A DNA stretch of 64,000 nt, taken from an uncultured Pseudomonadales bacterium. Lineage in GTDB: Bacteria; Pseudomonadota; Gammaproteobacteria; Pseudomonadales; Azotimanducaceae. The stretch is taken from positions 186,001 to 250,000 of the forward strand of contig OY282519.1 of assembly GCA_958296405.1 (NCBI GenBank). Direction: 5' to 3'. Positions 51,102 to 59,105 of the stretch are shown here, piece after piece. Positions within the stretch are counted from its first letter, which is position 1, and each line of letters starts with the position of its first letter. A program made the translations under genes and the position numbers. Under the pieces are notes generated by a model. It was not told the origin of the DNA, made no database searches, and worked only from the letters and a program-made list of their open reading frames with translations.

Positions 51102-51722
51102 TCAACCCGCCTTCTGGCCAAACCAAAGTTGCAAAGTTTCCCTGAGTTCCGTAAACGCGGGGCATTGGCAACGTCGCCACGTCACACTTCGCGCCATCTG
51201 GCCGAACAGAGCCGCCGACGCCGCTTTATGCGTCTCCCGCAATGCGGCCTTCATCGCAGCCTTCGGATCTGACGGTTTCGCGTTGCTGGCCGACCACAAA
51301 CCGCGGTCCATAAGCCAAGCCTGCAGGTCTTCGTAGCTCTTCGACCAACCCAAGACACTTGCAACGTGTGGAGACCCTGACCAGACCCACGTCTCCAGTT
51401 CGGGGTCAATAACAACCGCTTTTGCCCGATCATTCCACCCGTTGACCGCAAGGTCCTGTTCAATTTCCCGTTGGATGTCCTCCCTAGGGGTGTTCTCTCG
51501 ACCACAGCCATGTTTGTCCAGCACAACAAGTGCCTTGCAATACTGCTGCAAGTGAGGCCGCAGCCTTCGAGAAGCGTCCGAACGGCAGCCAGCGTCCCTC
51601 TTGATGTGCCGCTCAACTACATGTTGGATGTTCCGAATGCGAAGGCTCTTTGGTCGGCCAAGCAGGGCCTCTAGTGTTTCAACCATGTCTTGGTCCGCGA
51701 CAAGTACATAGAGGTCTTTCAT
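51102..51722 (-). CDS. 206-residue protein of unknown function, partner of the AAA ATPase
   Basis: Starts seven bases after the ATPase stop. N-terminus DLYVLVADQDMVETLEALL, a middle strand ALVVLDKHGCG (Asp69, His71) and VVIDPELETWVW (Asp106, Glu108, Glu110) form three acidic patches on predicted beta strands, which could be a TOPRIM-like or other metal-dependent nuclease core. From memory it resembles small proteins paired with AAA ATPases in defence loci (possibly MAD4 of the methylation-associated defence system), but I cannot verify this. Codon use is AT-richer than that of flanking genes. Confidence 0.7.
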   Translation of the reverse strand: MKDLYVLVADQDMVETLEALLGRPKSLRIRNIQHVVERHIKRDAGCRSDASRRLRPHLQQYCKALVVLDKHGCGRENTPREDIQREIEQDLAVNGWNDRAKAVVIDPELETWVWSGSPHVASVLGWSKSYEDLQAWLMDRGLWSASNAKPSDPKAAMKAALRETHKAASAALFGQMARSVTWRRCQCPAFTELRETLQLWFGQKAG

Positions 51723-51729
51723 GCAGCCA

Positions 51730-52857
51730 CTATCCTAGGACCTCCGACGCGAACAGCAGGTCGACGTCCGCGGCGCTTTGCCACTCCGTCAGAAACGGAT
51801 GCTCGTCGCCACGAACGATCTGTGTTTCGCCATCCCGCTTGGAGAAGCACAACAGTTCCTTGGGCTCGGCATAGGCCAAGAGGACCGGCGAGTGCGAGGC
51901 GATCAGCACCTGCGAGCCGTATGCAGACGAAAGCGATTGATAGACCGCTTCCACTGCCAGTGGGTGAACGCCGTTCTCTGGCTCTTCGATCAAGTAGGTG
52001 TGCCCATCTCCTGGCAAGTATGCAATGATCGTCAACGCTAGCAGTCTCAATGTCCCGTCGGACAATGCCCAAGATGGCACTTCGAGGCCATCGCCAAAGA
52101 CCGCAGACAAATACGAGTGCCTATCATCCTCGCGAGTCTTCACGTGGATTTCGCGGATATCTGGAATGGCAGTACGGATGTGCTGTAGCCAAGCGTCGTA
52201 GCGGTCCGGGTAGCGCCTGAGTCCGTGAACGACCCAAGGAAGAGAACCGTTAGGTGTTGGGCTCCCAAATCTGGGTGCTCGACTTGCTTTGCGAAGAAGG
52301 CGACTGTCAAGAGTCAATTCACTGACGCGGAAGAACAGATCTGTGACGAGGCGAGTGACAAGCGGATGCTCTAAGGATCTATCTATTCTAAACGGGCTGC
52401 CAGAGTCGAAATTCATCTCTGTCACCCAAAGCCCAGGCGAAAAGTTGCTCCCAGCTGGTTCCTCTTGACCGGTTCTTTGCTTGAGATTCGCTTTCAGATT
52501 TACACTCAAGTTACCATCGTTACGTTCATGCACACGAAGCGAGACGGCAAATCGATCATAATATCTAGGTATCTTCTCCCTGAGCCGGTCTGGCACGTCC
52601 ATCTCGAAGGAAAACTCGAACGCCAAGTCGCGGTCAGGGCGGCCCCACACCAAGTCACGGAAGTCGTTTGTTCGCCGGTCAACTGCGATGTCTAGGTCAC
52701 CGAAAAGCAGGTCTCGAACAAAGAGGAGAACGTCGAACAGCGCACTTTTGCCACTGCCATTCGCACCCACAAGCACATGGAACTGGTCTAGTTCAACCTC
52801 TACGTTCCGTAGACAGCGGTAGTTGACCACCCGTATGCGACGTATTGCGCCACTCAT
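51730..52857 (-). CDS. AAA family ATPase (RecF/RloA-like), intact, of a two-gene cassette
   Basis: 375 residues from the ATG at 52857 (an upstream open frame adds 14 doubtful codons). Walker A GANGSGKSALFD lies near residues 30-40. An ABC-like signature WALSDGTLRLLALTI is followed by Walker B TYLIEEPENGVHPLAV and a switch histidine in IASHSPVLLAYA. This is the AAA_21/OLD-type head without its own nuclease domain, so the downstream 206-residue protein is the likely effector. The gene is visibly less GC-rich than its surroundings, which suggests transfer. No upstream promoter is recognised. Confidence 0.88.
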   Translation of the reverse strand: MSGAIRRIRVVNYRCLRNVEVELDQFHVLVGANGSGKSALFDVLLFVRDLLFGDLDIAVDRRTNDFRDLVWGRPDRDLAFEFSFEMDVPDRLREKIPRYYDRFAVSLRVHERNDGNLSVNLKANLKQRTGQEEPAGSNFSPGLWVTEMNFDSGSPFRIDRSLEHPLVTRLVTDLFFRVSELTLDSRLLRKASRAPRFGSPTPNGSLPWVVHGLRRYPDRYDAWLQHIRTAIPDIREIHVKTREDDRHSYLSAVFGDGLEVPSWALSDGTLRLLALTIIAYLPGDGHTYLIEEPENGVHPLAVEAVYQSLSSAYGSQVLIASHSPVLLAYAEPKELLCFSKRDGETQIVRGDEHPFLTEWQSAADVDLLFASEVLG

Positions 52858-52974
52858 CGTTTGCGGCCCCGGCACCGCATCGGAACCCGCTGTGGGCACC
52901 GGTCGGCCCGTAGAATCCCCATTCGTGAGGGGGCTGGCCCGGTGCCTCCCGCTAGTGACTCACGGGTTAGGCCC

Positions 52975-53259
52975 TCAAGGCGCAGAAACGTGAACATGGC
53001 TATTCGTCCAAGAGCGCCCGTTGACGCGGCGTTGATGTTCCACCGTGGGCCGCCAAGTGGTTTGGATGTACTCAAGGGTAGCACGCTCGTCGGTGCCGGG
53101 CTTGGCGAGTTCCAGGATGGCCTGCACCACCTGCCGGTAGAGTTCGTTGCGCCATAGGCCTTGGGCTTCCAAGTAGGCGTCTACGCGGCTCTGTTCGCCG
53201 GTCTTCCATGGGAAGCGCAAAACGAGCGAAGGTGTGGCCCAACGTCTCTCGTCCGTTGT
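52975..53259 (-). pseudogene. Fragment of an unassigned gene, possibly the methylase of the wrecked system
   Basis: In the same frame as the helicase remnant but after its deletion, about 70 codons read as a plausible globular C-terminus: WATPSLVLRFPWKTG then GLWRNELYRQVVQAILELA and TLEYIQTTWRP. It is not helicase sequence I recognise. In related systems a DUF1156 methylase follows the helicase, so it may be that gene's remnant; this is a guess from gene order. Confidence 0.4.
52978..53003 (+). repeat. 26-bp imperfect direct repeat, copy 2 (just upstream of the ATPase pair)
   Basis: Partner of 51041-51066. On the minus strand it starts a 47-codon frame from 52997 to 52854 (FTFLRLEGLTRESLAGG at its start) that has no ATPase sequence beyond its first seven codons. 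It therefore looks like the severed first codons of a RecF-like ATPase gene. Confidence 0.7.
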
Positions 53260-53292
53260 GCCAAGAACAGATTGCGCTGCTGTAGTCCCACC

Positions 53293-53820
53293 AGCCCCGC
53301 TGGCGGCACGATGAGCACCCGCCGGATGCGGCCGCGGGACATCATTTCGCGCACCGCCAAGCCCGTCATGATGGTTGCCGGCGCCGGCGTCGTCCGCCAA
53401 CAGGAACCGCAACGGGTCTTGCGGCAGCATGTGTTCGTACACGGCGATGCGTTGGTGGGGCAACGGGTCGATGCGCGAGATTTCGCTCGCGAAGGCGGGG
53501 TTGAACTGATGGCCGAACGCTAGCCGGAGCGCCTCGGCGACGGCCAGCGCGGCATCGGGATTACCGCTGAAGTCCAGTGGCGGCGGGGCTGCGTTAGGGC
53601 GCGTTCTGCCGCTTGGCGCCGGGCCGGCAGCAGCCTCGTGTTCCAGCTCCCGCAACTTCTCCAATGCCAGCGGCCTTGGGGTGGATTGGCCGGATTCCCA
53701 GCGCAGCACGGTTAGCGGCGTGACGTGCAAGCGCTCTGCGAACTGCGCCTGCGTCAACCCCATGCGCTGGCGCAAGTGGCGCACGTCGGGGCGGTTCCAC
53801 GGCTCGGCGGCACGGCTCAC
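53293..53820 (-). pseudogene. Broken XRE-HTH/SNF2-type helicase, two-base deletion in Walker A
   Basis: From the GTG at 53820: an XRE helix-turn-helix (about 12-62; LRQRMGLTQAQFAERL), a linker, then a helicase start (ISRIDPLPHQRIAVYEHML, LRFLLADDAGAG). At about 53375 the frame breaks: two bases are missing where GAGKT should be. The next frame continues as MTGLAVREMMSRGRIRRVL and IVPPAGLVG (motif Ia region) and stops matching at about 53293. Over 80 percent of a normal helicase is gone. An HTH fused ahead of a helicase is itself unusual and may have given autoregulation. Confidence 0.7.
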
Positions 53821-53992
53821 GGTGCGTCACCGCCGGCCAACAAGCTGGGAAGACCCGCGCTAATCAACCGCCACCCATCGCTTACCGCGCTTCAACGTCC
53901 ACCAAGCGGCGCCCGTCCGCCCAAGCACATGGGACTTCGGGGCGCCACCTTGGGGCGGTTCCGGCGCCAACCGCCGCCTGCCGAAATCGCCG

Positions 53993-55648
53993 CTAGGTGG
54001 TCAACCAACCAAACTGTTGCGGCTTGCGGCCCGCCTTGGGATGCAGCGGCACGTTCACGAGCGCGGGGCCGTCGAACGCCATCGCCTCGTCCAAGGCGGC
54101 GCGCAGATCGGCCGGGTCTTCCACATAGAAGCCCTTGCCGCCCAAGGCTTCCATCATGCCTTCGTAGCGGGCGCCGTAGGTGAGCACGCCCGGCGGCACG
54201 GTTTGGCCTTCCTTCAGCGGCCCGACGCCGCCGCCGATGCCGCCGTTGTTCAACACGATGAGCTTCACGGGCAGGCCGTAGCGAATCATCGTTTCCATCT
54301 CCATCCCGGAGAAGCCAAACGCGCTGTCGCCCTGCACGGAGACGACGGGCTGGTCGGGGCACGCCACCGCCGCGGCGACGGCGAAGCCCAAGCCGATGCC
54401 CATGGTGCCGTAGGTGCCGGCGTCCAAACGATGGCGCGGCGCGCGGTTGGGCATCTGCGTGCGGCCGATGTCCATGGTGTTCGCGCCCTCGCCGATGATG
54501 ATGGCGTCGTCTGGGAGCCACTCCACGATGTCCCGGTACGCCCGGTAGTAGTTCATGGGCGAGGATTCGTCCTCGATCATGGGGCGCACCGCTTCGGCGT
54601 TGGCTTGCGCCTTCTCATTCAAGGTGCCGCGCCATGCCGTTTCCGCCGGGTAGAACCACTGGCGGTTCGAGAGCGCCTGATTCAACTGCCCCATCACCGC
54701 CTTGCCGTCGCCAACGAGGGCGACTTCGGCGGGCACGTTGCGCCCGATTTCCTCTTGCTCGATGTCTAGCTGCACGATGCGCACACCCGGCTTGAAGCGG
54801 GGCGGCAGGCCGAAGTGCATGATCCAGTTCAGGCGGGCGCCCATCAGGAACACCACATCGGCTTCTTTGAGCGCCGTGCTGCGGGCGGCGCCGACGGAAA
54901 GGGGATGGTCATCCGACATCACGCCCTTGCCCATCGGCGACGCGAGGAACGGCAGCTGAGTGCGCTCGATGAAGTCTCGCACTTCGTCTTCCGCCCGCGC
55001 CCACGCCATGCCCTTGCCGACAATGACGAGCGGATTCTCGGCAGATTCCAGCGCGTCCAGCGCCCGTTCGACGTTGCCGGGGTCTGCCAGCGGCCGGGTC
55101 GGCGGAGCGAAAGGCGCCGCTTGCACCACGTTCTCTTCCTCCGCCTCGGCGCGGATCACATCGTCTGGAAAGTTCAGGTAGACGGGCCCAGGGCGGCCAT
55201 TCAGGGAAGTGCGGATCGCCTGTTCCACGTAATACGGGATGCGCTCCGCCCGGTCGATCTCTTGGGCGTACTTGCAGTACGGCGCTGCGAGTTCGGTCTG
55301 CCGCTCCTCTTGGAACGCGCCCATGCCGTTTTGGTAGGTGGGGGAGGCGCCGCCGATGAGGATCATCGGCCAACAGTTCTCGCGCGCATTGGCAAGCCCA
55401 GCGAAGGCGTGGATGACGCCAGGGCCGGAGACCACGAGGCACGCCTGCGTGCGGCCCGTGAGGTAGCTCGCCGCCTGCGCCGCATAGCTTGCAGACTGCT
55501 CGTTGCGCATGCCGATGTAGCTGATTCCCTCCTTTTGCGCGGCGGCGGCAATGCCGGGCACTGGAAACCCGACGATGCCGAACATGTAGTCCACGCCCTG
55601 CGCCTTAAGGCTGCGCGCCATCAATGTGGCGCCATCTACGCTAGCCAT
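53993..55648 (-). CDS. Thiamine-diphosphate lyase, 2-hydroxyacyl-CoA lyase/oxalyl-CoA decarboxylase-like
   Basis: TPP-dependent enzyme of 551 residues with three domains. The activating glutamate is Glu50 (GMRNEQSASYAAQ). The TPP/Mg motif is GDSAFGFSG...VLNNGG. The middle domain has MGARLNWIMHFGLPPRF, which is closer to 2-hydroxyacyl-CoA lyase and oxalyl-CoA decarboxylase than to acetolactate synthase. Substrate choice between long-chain 2-hydroxyacyl-CoA and oxalyl-CoA is open. It sits alone between the defence remnant and the second methyltransferase; GC-rich like the core genome. Confidence 0.78.
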   Translation of the reverse strand: MASVDGATLMARSLKAQGVDYMFGIVGFPVPGIAAAAQKEGISYIGMRNEQSASYAAQAASYLTGRTQACLVVSGPGVIHAFAGLANARENCWPMILIGGASPTYQNGMGAFQEERQTELAAPYCKYAQEIDRAERIPYYVEQAIRTSLNGRPGPVYLNFPDDVIRAEAEEENVVQAAPFAPPTRPLADPGNVERALDALESAENPLVIVGKGMAWARAEDEVRDFIERTQLPFLASPMGKGVMSDDHPLSVGAARSTALKEADVVFLMGARLNWIMHFGLPPRFKPGVRIVQLDIEQEEIGRNVPAEVALVGDGKAVMGQLNQALSNRQWFYPAETAWRGTLNEKAQANAEAVRPMIEDESSPMNYYRAYRDIVEWLPDDAIIIGEGANTMDIGRTQMPNRAPRHRLDAGTYGTMGIGLGFAVAAAVACPDQPVVSVQGDSAFGFSGMEMETMIRYGLPVKLIVLNNGGIGGGVGPLKEGQTVPPGVLTYGARYEGMMEALGGKGFYVEDPADLRAALDEAMAFDGPALVNVPLHPKAGRKPQQFGWLTT

Positions 55649-55854
55649 TGCAGTCCCTCCCCCAAACGGCTGTCGTCGCGAAGCGCGCTAAGCTATCGCG
55701 CAGCGCCCTTCAAGTCCAATGAGAGCGACGGCGTTGGGCTGCTGCGCATGGTGCGTGGAGGCCGGCTGCACGGCGCCGGCCGCTGTGCGGAGCCGCCTTG
55801 CACTGGCGACCCATCCAGCATATGTTCTCGGCTCCACCTCGTGCCCGCCATGCC

Positions 55855-56934
55855 ATGACGCTTGCAACAGCCAACCGCCACACAGAATCCACGCAGGTCG
55901 AGGCCACTGCCGGCCAGCGCGCGCTGCCCCTGAACGGCGGGGCGGCCGCCCACACCCGCGGCGCGGCGACCATCCACCTTGGGCGCGCCGAGCACCACTA
56001 CGCAAGCTGGCCAACGCCGACATGCATCATTGTGGACGGTCCCTACGGTGTGAGCGGCTTCCCAGGCGATGTCCACACGCCGGCATCCTTGGCGGACTGG
56101 TATGCGCCGCACATCAGCACATGGAGCGAGCGCGCCACGCCAGAGACCACGCTTTGGTTGTGGAACACCGAGGTCGGCTGGGCCTCGATTCATCCATTGC
56201 TGCTGGCGAACGGCTGGGAGTATCGCTGCTGCCACATCTGGGACAAGGGGCTTGGCCACATCGCCGGCAACGCCAACACGCGAACGCTGCGGAAGTACCC
56301 GGTGGTCACCGAGGTGTGCACGCAGTATGTGAAGGCGGCGCAGTTCCTGGTGGATGGCGAGCAATTCTCCATGCAGCAGTGGCTCCGCCACGAATGGCGC
56401 CGCGCCGGCTTGCCGCTCAGAGTTGCCAACGATGCGTGTGGCGTGCGCAATGCGGCGACGCGCAAGTACTTGACGGCGGACCACCTCTGGTACTACCCCC
56501 CGGTGGAAATGTTCGCCAAGCTGGCAAGCTACGCAAACGAACATGGCGCCCCCGCGGGGCGGCCTTACTACAGCATCGACGGCAAAGCTCCCCTCGCACC
56601 CTCCTGTTGGGCCAAGATGCGCGCCAAGTTTCACTGCGACGTGGGCATCACCAACGTCTGGCGAGAACCGCAAGTGAGCGGCACGGAACGCATCCAAGGA
56701 GCCCGCAGCGGCATGAAGTACAAGTTCGCCAGCCTGCACGGCAGCCAAAAGCCGCTTAAGTTCATCGAGCGCATCGTGCGCGCCTGCACAGACCAAGGCG
56801 ATGTCGTGTGGGAACCGTTCGGCGGGCTGTGCCCCGGCGCGGTGGTCAGCCACTTGCAGGGGCGACGCTATCTGGCGGCCGAAATGAACGCCGAGTTCTA
56901 CCGTGCCGCGATAGCGAGATTGGAGGCCGCATGA
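55855..56934 (+). CDS. DNA N4-cytosine/N6-adenine methyltransferase, beta-class order
   Basis: Protein of about 359 residues. The catalytic motif IV appears early as DGPYG (Asp61-Tyr64), a variant of DPPY. Motif I appears late as WEPFGGLCPGAVV (Glu320), followed by YLAAEMNAEFY, so the order IV-TRD-I is that of beta-class enzymes. Gene starts are ambiguous: ATG at 55855 (chosen), ATG at 55822 or TTG at 55798. No endonuclease is recognisable beside it, although a PIN-domain gene converges 110 bases downstream. Recognition site unknown. Confidence 0.78.
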   Translation: MTLATANRHTESTQVEATAGQRALPLNGGAAAHTRGAATIHLGRAEHHYASWPTPTCIIVDGPYGVSGFPGDVHTPASLADWYAPHISTWSERATPETTLWLWNTEVGWASIHPLLLANGWEYRCCHIWDKGLGHIAGNANTRTLRKYPVVTEVCTQYVKAAQFLVDGEQFSMQQWLRHEWRRAGLPLRVANDACGVRNAATRKYLTADHLWYYPPVEMFAKLASYANEHGAPAGRPYYSIDGKAPLAPSCWAKMRAKFHCDVGITNVWREPQVSGTERIQGARSGMKYKFASLHGSQKPLKFIERIVRACTDQGDVVWEPFGGLCPGAVVSHLQGRRYLAAEMNAEFYRAAIARLEAA

Positions 56935-56964
56935 CGGAGGGCGCCGGCTGGGGCCGCGGTTGCC

Positions 56965-57044
56965 GGGCTGCGGGGTGCCATCCTCCATCGTGCCGAGGGC
57001 CGCTTAGCGCTTGAGGTGCCTCAAGATCGCTTTGCCGCCAAGTT
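56965..57044 (+). pseudogene. 80-bp fragment of a second DUF2233 gene
   Basis: Aligns without gaps to 58422-58501 (offset 1457) at 69 of 80 positions. Most differences are silent or conservative at the protein level (GLRGAILHRAEGRLALEV against GLQGTILHRAEGALALEL), so this was once a coding paralogue rather than a simple repeat. It ends exactly at the stop codon of the PIN gene. Confidence 0.75.
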
Positions 57045-57850
57045 CATCGAGTTTGCCAATTGCCGGCGCGCTCGGCAGCGGCTTGGTGCCAACCCGTCCG
57101 TCGCCGCTCAAATCTCAACGCTGGCGAATCCGCCGCAGTCCGTCGCGCGCGTTCGACCACCTGCTCAAGATCGCGGCTGTGCTCCCACCTGATGGTCAGC
57201 CGCGCAGCTGTTTCGTAGAGATGCGATCCCTGCAACGCCTTCTCCAACGCGCTCAGATCTTCAAACGCAGCGTCCACCGACCAACGAGCGTTTGGCTCTG
57301 GCGCGACGGTGGCCAAGGCGTTGACCAGCAGTTGATCGGCCAGCTCGCCACCTGCATACGCCCGCATGAGAGCGTCGTCCAGAGTGACGAGCAGGCCCGC
57401 ATTGCGTCCCAGCATCTGCCCCACAAAGTGGTTCACCTCATGATGGTCGATGGTGTTGAAGTCGCCCGTGACCATGAAATCGACGCCTAGCACCAGCGCT
57501 TCGGATACGGCTACGGCATCGCCGTCGGTCTCAATGCGGTCCACTGGCGTCTTGGGGAAGCAGCTTTGCGTGAACATCCGTCGCATTTCCAGCGCGCGTT
57601 GTTCCTGCTCGCGGTCCAGCGATGCCCACTTGAAAGGCGCATCCGGCGAGTCTTGCGCCATCAGCCACGCCGCCGCGGAGTTGAATCCCCCGTCGGCTCG
57701 CAGTCCCCTCGTCAACTCGTGTCGAACTTGAGGCAACACCAAGGTGGGCAGCTTGGCGTCGTCCATCCACACGCCAACCAGTTTCCGCTGGGTGGGACGG
57801 ATCAGCGTGTTGGTGTCGAACGCGGGGCCAACGCGCTCGTCAGCCGGCAT
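57044..57850 (-). CDS. PIN-domain protein, putative ribonuclease
   Basis: 268 residues, twice the size of a VapC toxin. The PIN acidic set is visible: Asp12 (AFDTNTLIRPT), Glu45 (VRHELTRG), Asp111 (DGDAVAVSEAL) and Asp130 (MVTGDFNTID). A helical C-terminal half of about 120 residues is unlike known partners. Its ATG lies inside the end of an upstream small gene (11-base overlap), a typical toxin-antitoxin layout. It might be a toxin, or the nuclease of a system with the facing methyltransferase. Confidence 0.72.
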   Translation of the reverse strand: MPADERVGPAFDTNTLIRPTQRKLVGVWMDDAKLPTLVLPQVRHELTRGLRADGGFNSAAAWLMAQDSPDAPFKWASLDREQEQRALEMRRMFTQSCFPKTPVDRIETDGDAVAVSEALVLGVDFMVTGDFNTIDHHEVNHFVGQMLGRNAGLLVTLDDALMRAYAGGELADQLLVNALATVAPEPNARWSVDAAFEDLSALEKALQGSHLYETAARLTIRWEHSRDLEQVVERARRTAADSPALRFERRRTGWHQAAAERAGNWQTR

Positions 57851-58070
57851 CGCCTCGTGTCTCGCGGGGTTTGACCGGCGCCACCACCGCCGCTGCCGTG
57901 GATTCGTCTCGGCGCGAACGCGCTAAGCGACGGTGCCAATCGCTGACGTAAACCGGCTCGGTGCCGGGTTCGATGGCGCGTGGGTCGAACTCCCAATCGG
58001 GCACGTCGGTCGTCAGCAGCGCTGCGGCCAAGCCGCGGATGGCAGGGTCGGTCGGGTGCGAAATGGCCAT
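57840..58070 (-). CDS. Small protein upstream of the PIN gene, candidate antitoxin
   Basis: 76 residues from the ATG at 58070; an earlier ATG would give 92. It reads MAISHPTDPAIRGLAAALL, then a TDVPDWEFDPRAIEPG stretch and a basic, alanine-rich end. No DNA-binding fold is obvious. Overlap with the PIN gene by 11 bases suggests coupled translation. I do not recognise the family; the antitoxin role is inferred from position only. Confidence 0.5.
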   Translation of the reverse strand: MAISHPTDPAIRGLAAALLTTDVPDWEFDPRAIEPGTEPVYVSDWHRRLARSRRDESTAAAVVAPVKPRETRGDAG

Positions 58071-58187
58071 GCGTTGAGAATACCACCGTCCAAGGCGCGG
58101 GATTGGCGGCGTCGGCATGAGGGCACTGCGCGGCTGGCGCCCCGCGGCGCTTGGCCTCAGGCATGGGTTTCGTTACCGTGGCGCACC

Positions 58188-59105
58188 ATGAAGTGGCGGC
58201 GTGGCGCGGCTCATCCGGCGCAGGTTTCGCGAAGGCTCTGGGCGCGGCCAACCGCACTGGCGTTGGTGTGTGCGCTGGCCGCTTGCGATGCGCCAAAAGA
58301 GGCACCGCCCCGCAACGCCCCGGCGCAAGCGCTGCCATCCACAACCTTGCTGGCCCACCTTCCAGCCGACCGCACCGGGGCGCCGAGGGATTGGCCCACG
58401 CTGGCCGAGGCCGCCGCCGAAGGGCTGCAAGGCACCATCCTCCATCGCGCCGAGGGCGCCTTAGCGCTTGAATTGCCACATGATCGCTTTGCCGCCAAGT
58501 TGCTTACCGCGCCGGGCCTCACTGGGCGCGGAGCGCTTGAAGACGGCATGGCCGTCGTCGTTGGCAGCGGCTTTGTCGCGGAAATGCGCTCGCTGCAGCC
58601 CCTTGGCCTGCTGCAGGTGGATGGGGCGATTGCGTCCGCGGTGTCCATGCACGGCTACACACGGATTCTTGGCACGCGTGGCGGCGGTTTGGCCGCGATT
58701 GGGCGCGGGGATTATCACCGCGGGCTGTTTGAATCCGCCCTGCAGGCCGGGCCGGGCATCATCGAACGCGGGCAGATCGCCATCCGCCCACGGGAACGCA
58801 ACTTGCCAGCTTACTTCCGGGCGTTCGTGGGCGTTTGCGCGAATGTGAGCATCGCCGGCGTCACCACCGCGCCGATGCATCTGTACGATTTGGGCCTCGG
58901 CCTGCTGGGGCTGTTCGAGGCCGCGGCCCTCGATTGCTCCGAAGTGGTGAACCTCGCCGGAGACCGGGAGGCGCTTCTCGGCATCCGCGGCGCCAGCCGC
59001 ACATTCATCGCCGGCCATGCGGACATCGGCAAGGCGACGCTCATTGGCTTTCAGGCGCTGCCGCCGAACTCCGGCGCGGAGGGCTTCCCCAGCGCCACGC
59101 CCTAG
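58188..59105 (+). CDS. DUF2233/phosphodiester-glycosidase-like lipoprotein
   Basis: 305 residues, beginning with a long n-region and a lipobox (ALAAC, lipidation at about Cys33). The later part resembles the NAGPA/DUF2233 fold: LFESALQAGPGII, FRAFVGVCANVSIAGVTTAP and the closing LFEAAALDCSEVVNL. In the phosphodiester glycosidases such proteins cleave GlcNAc-type phosphodiesters. Catalytic residues are not assured. Its stop shares CTAG with the stop of the facing dctP gene. A fragment of a paralogue lies 1.4 kb upstream. Confidence 0.65.
   Translation: MKWRRGAAHPAQVSRRLWARPTALALVCALAACDAPKEAPPRNAPAQALPSTTLLAHLPADRTGAPRDWPTLAEAAAEGLQGTILHRAEGALALELPHDRFAAKLLTAPGLTGRGALEDGMAVVVGSGFVAEMRSLQPLGLLQVDGAIASAVSMHGYTRILGTRGGGLAAIGRGDYHRGLFESALQAGPGIIERGQIAIRPRERNLPAYFRAFVGVCANVSIAGVTTAPMHLYDLGLGLLGLFEAAALDCSEVVNLAGDREALLGIRGASRTFIAGHADIGKATLIGFQALPPNSGAEGFPSATP

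Noticed and set aside
53993-55648. Acetolactate synthase (ilvB) as the identity of the TPP enzyme
   Set aside because: The middle domain and the GARLNWIMHFGLPPRF stretch fit 2-hydroxyacyl-CoA lyase/oxalyl-CoA decarboxylase better, and no ilvN-like small subunit follows.
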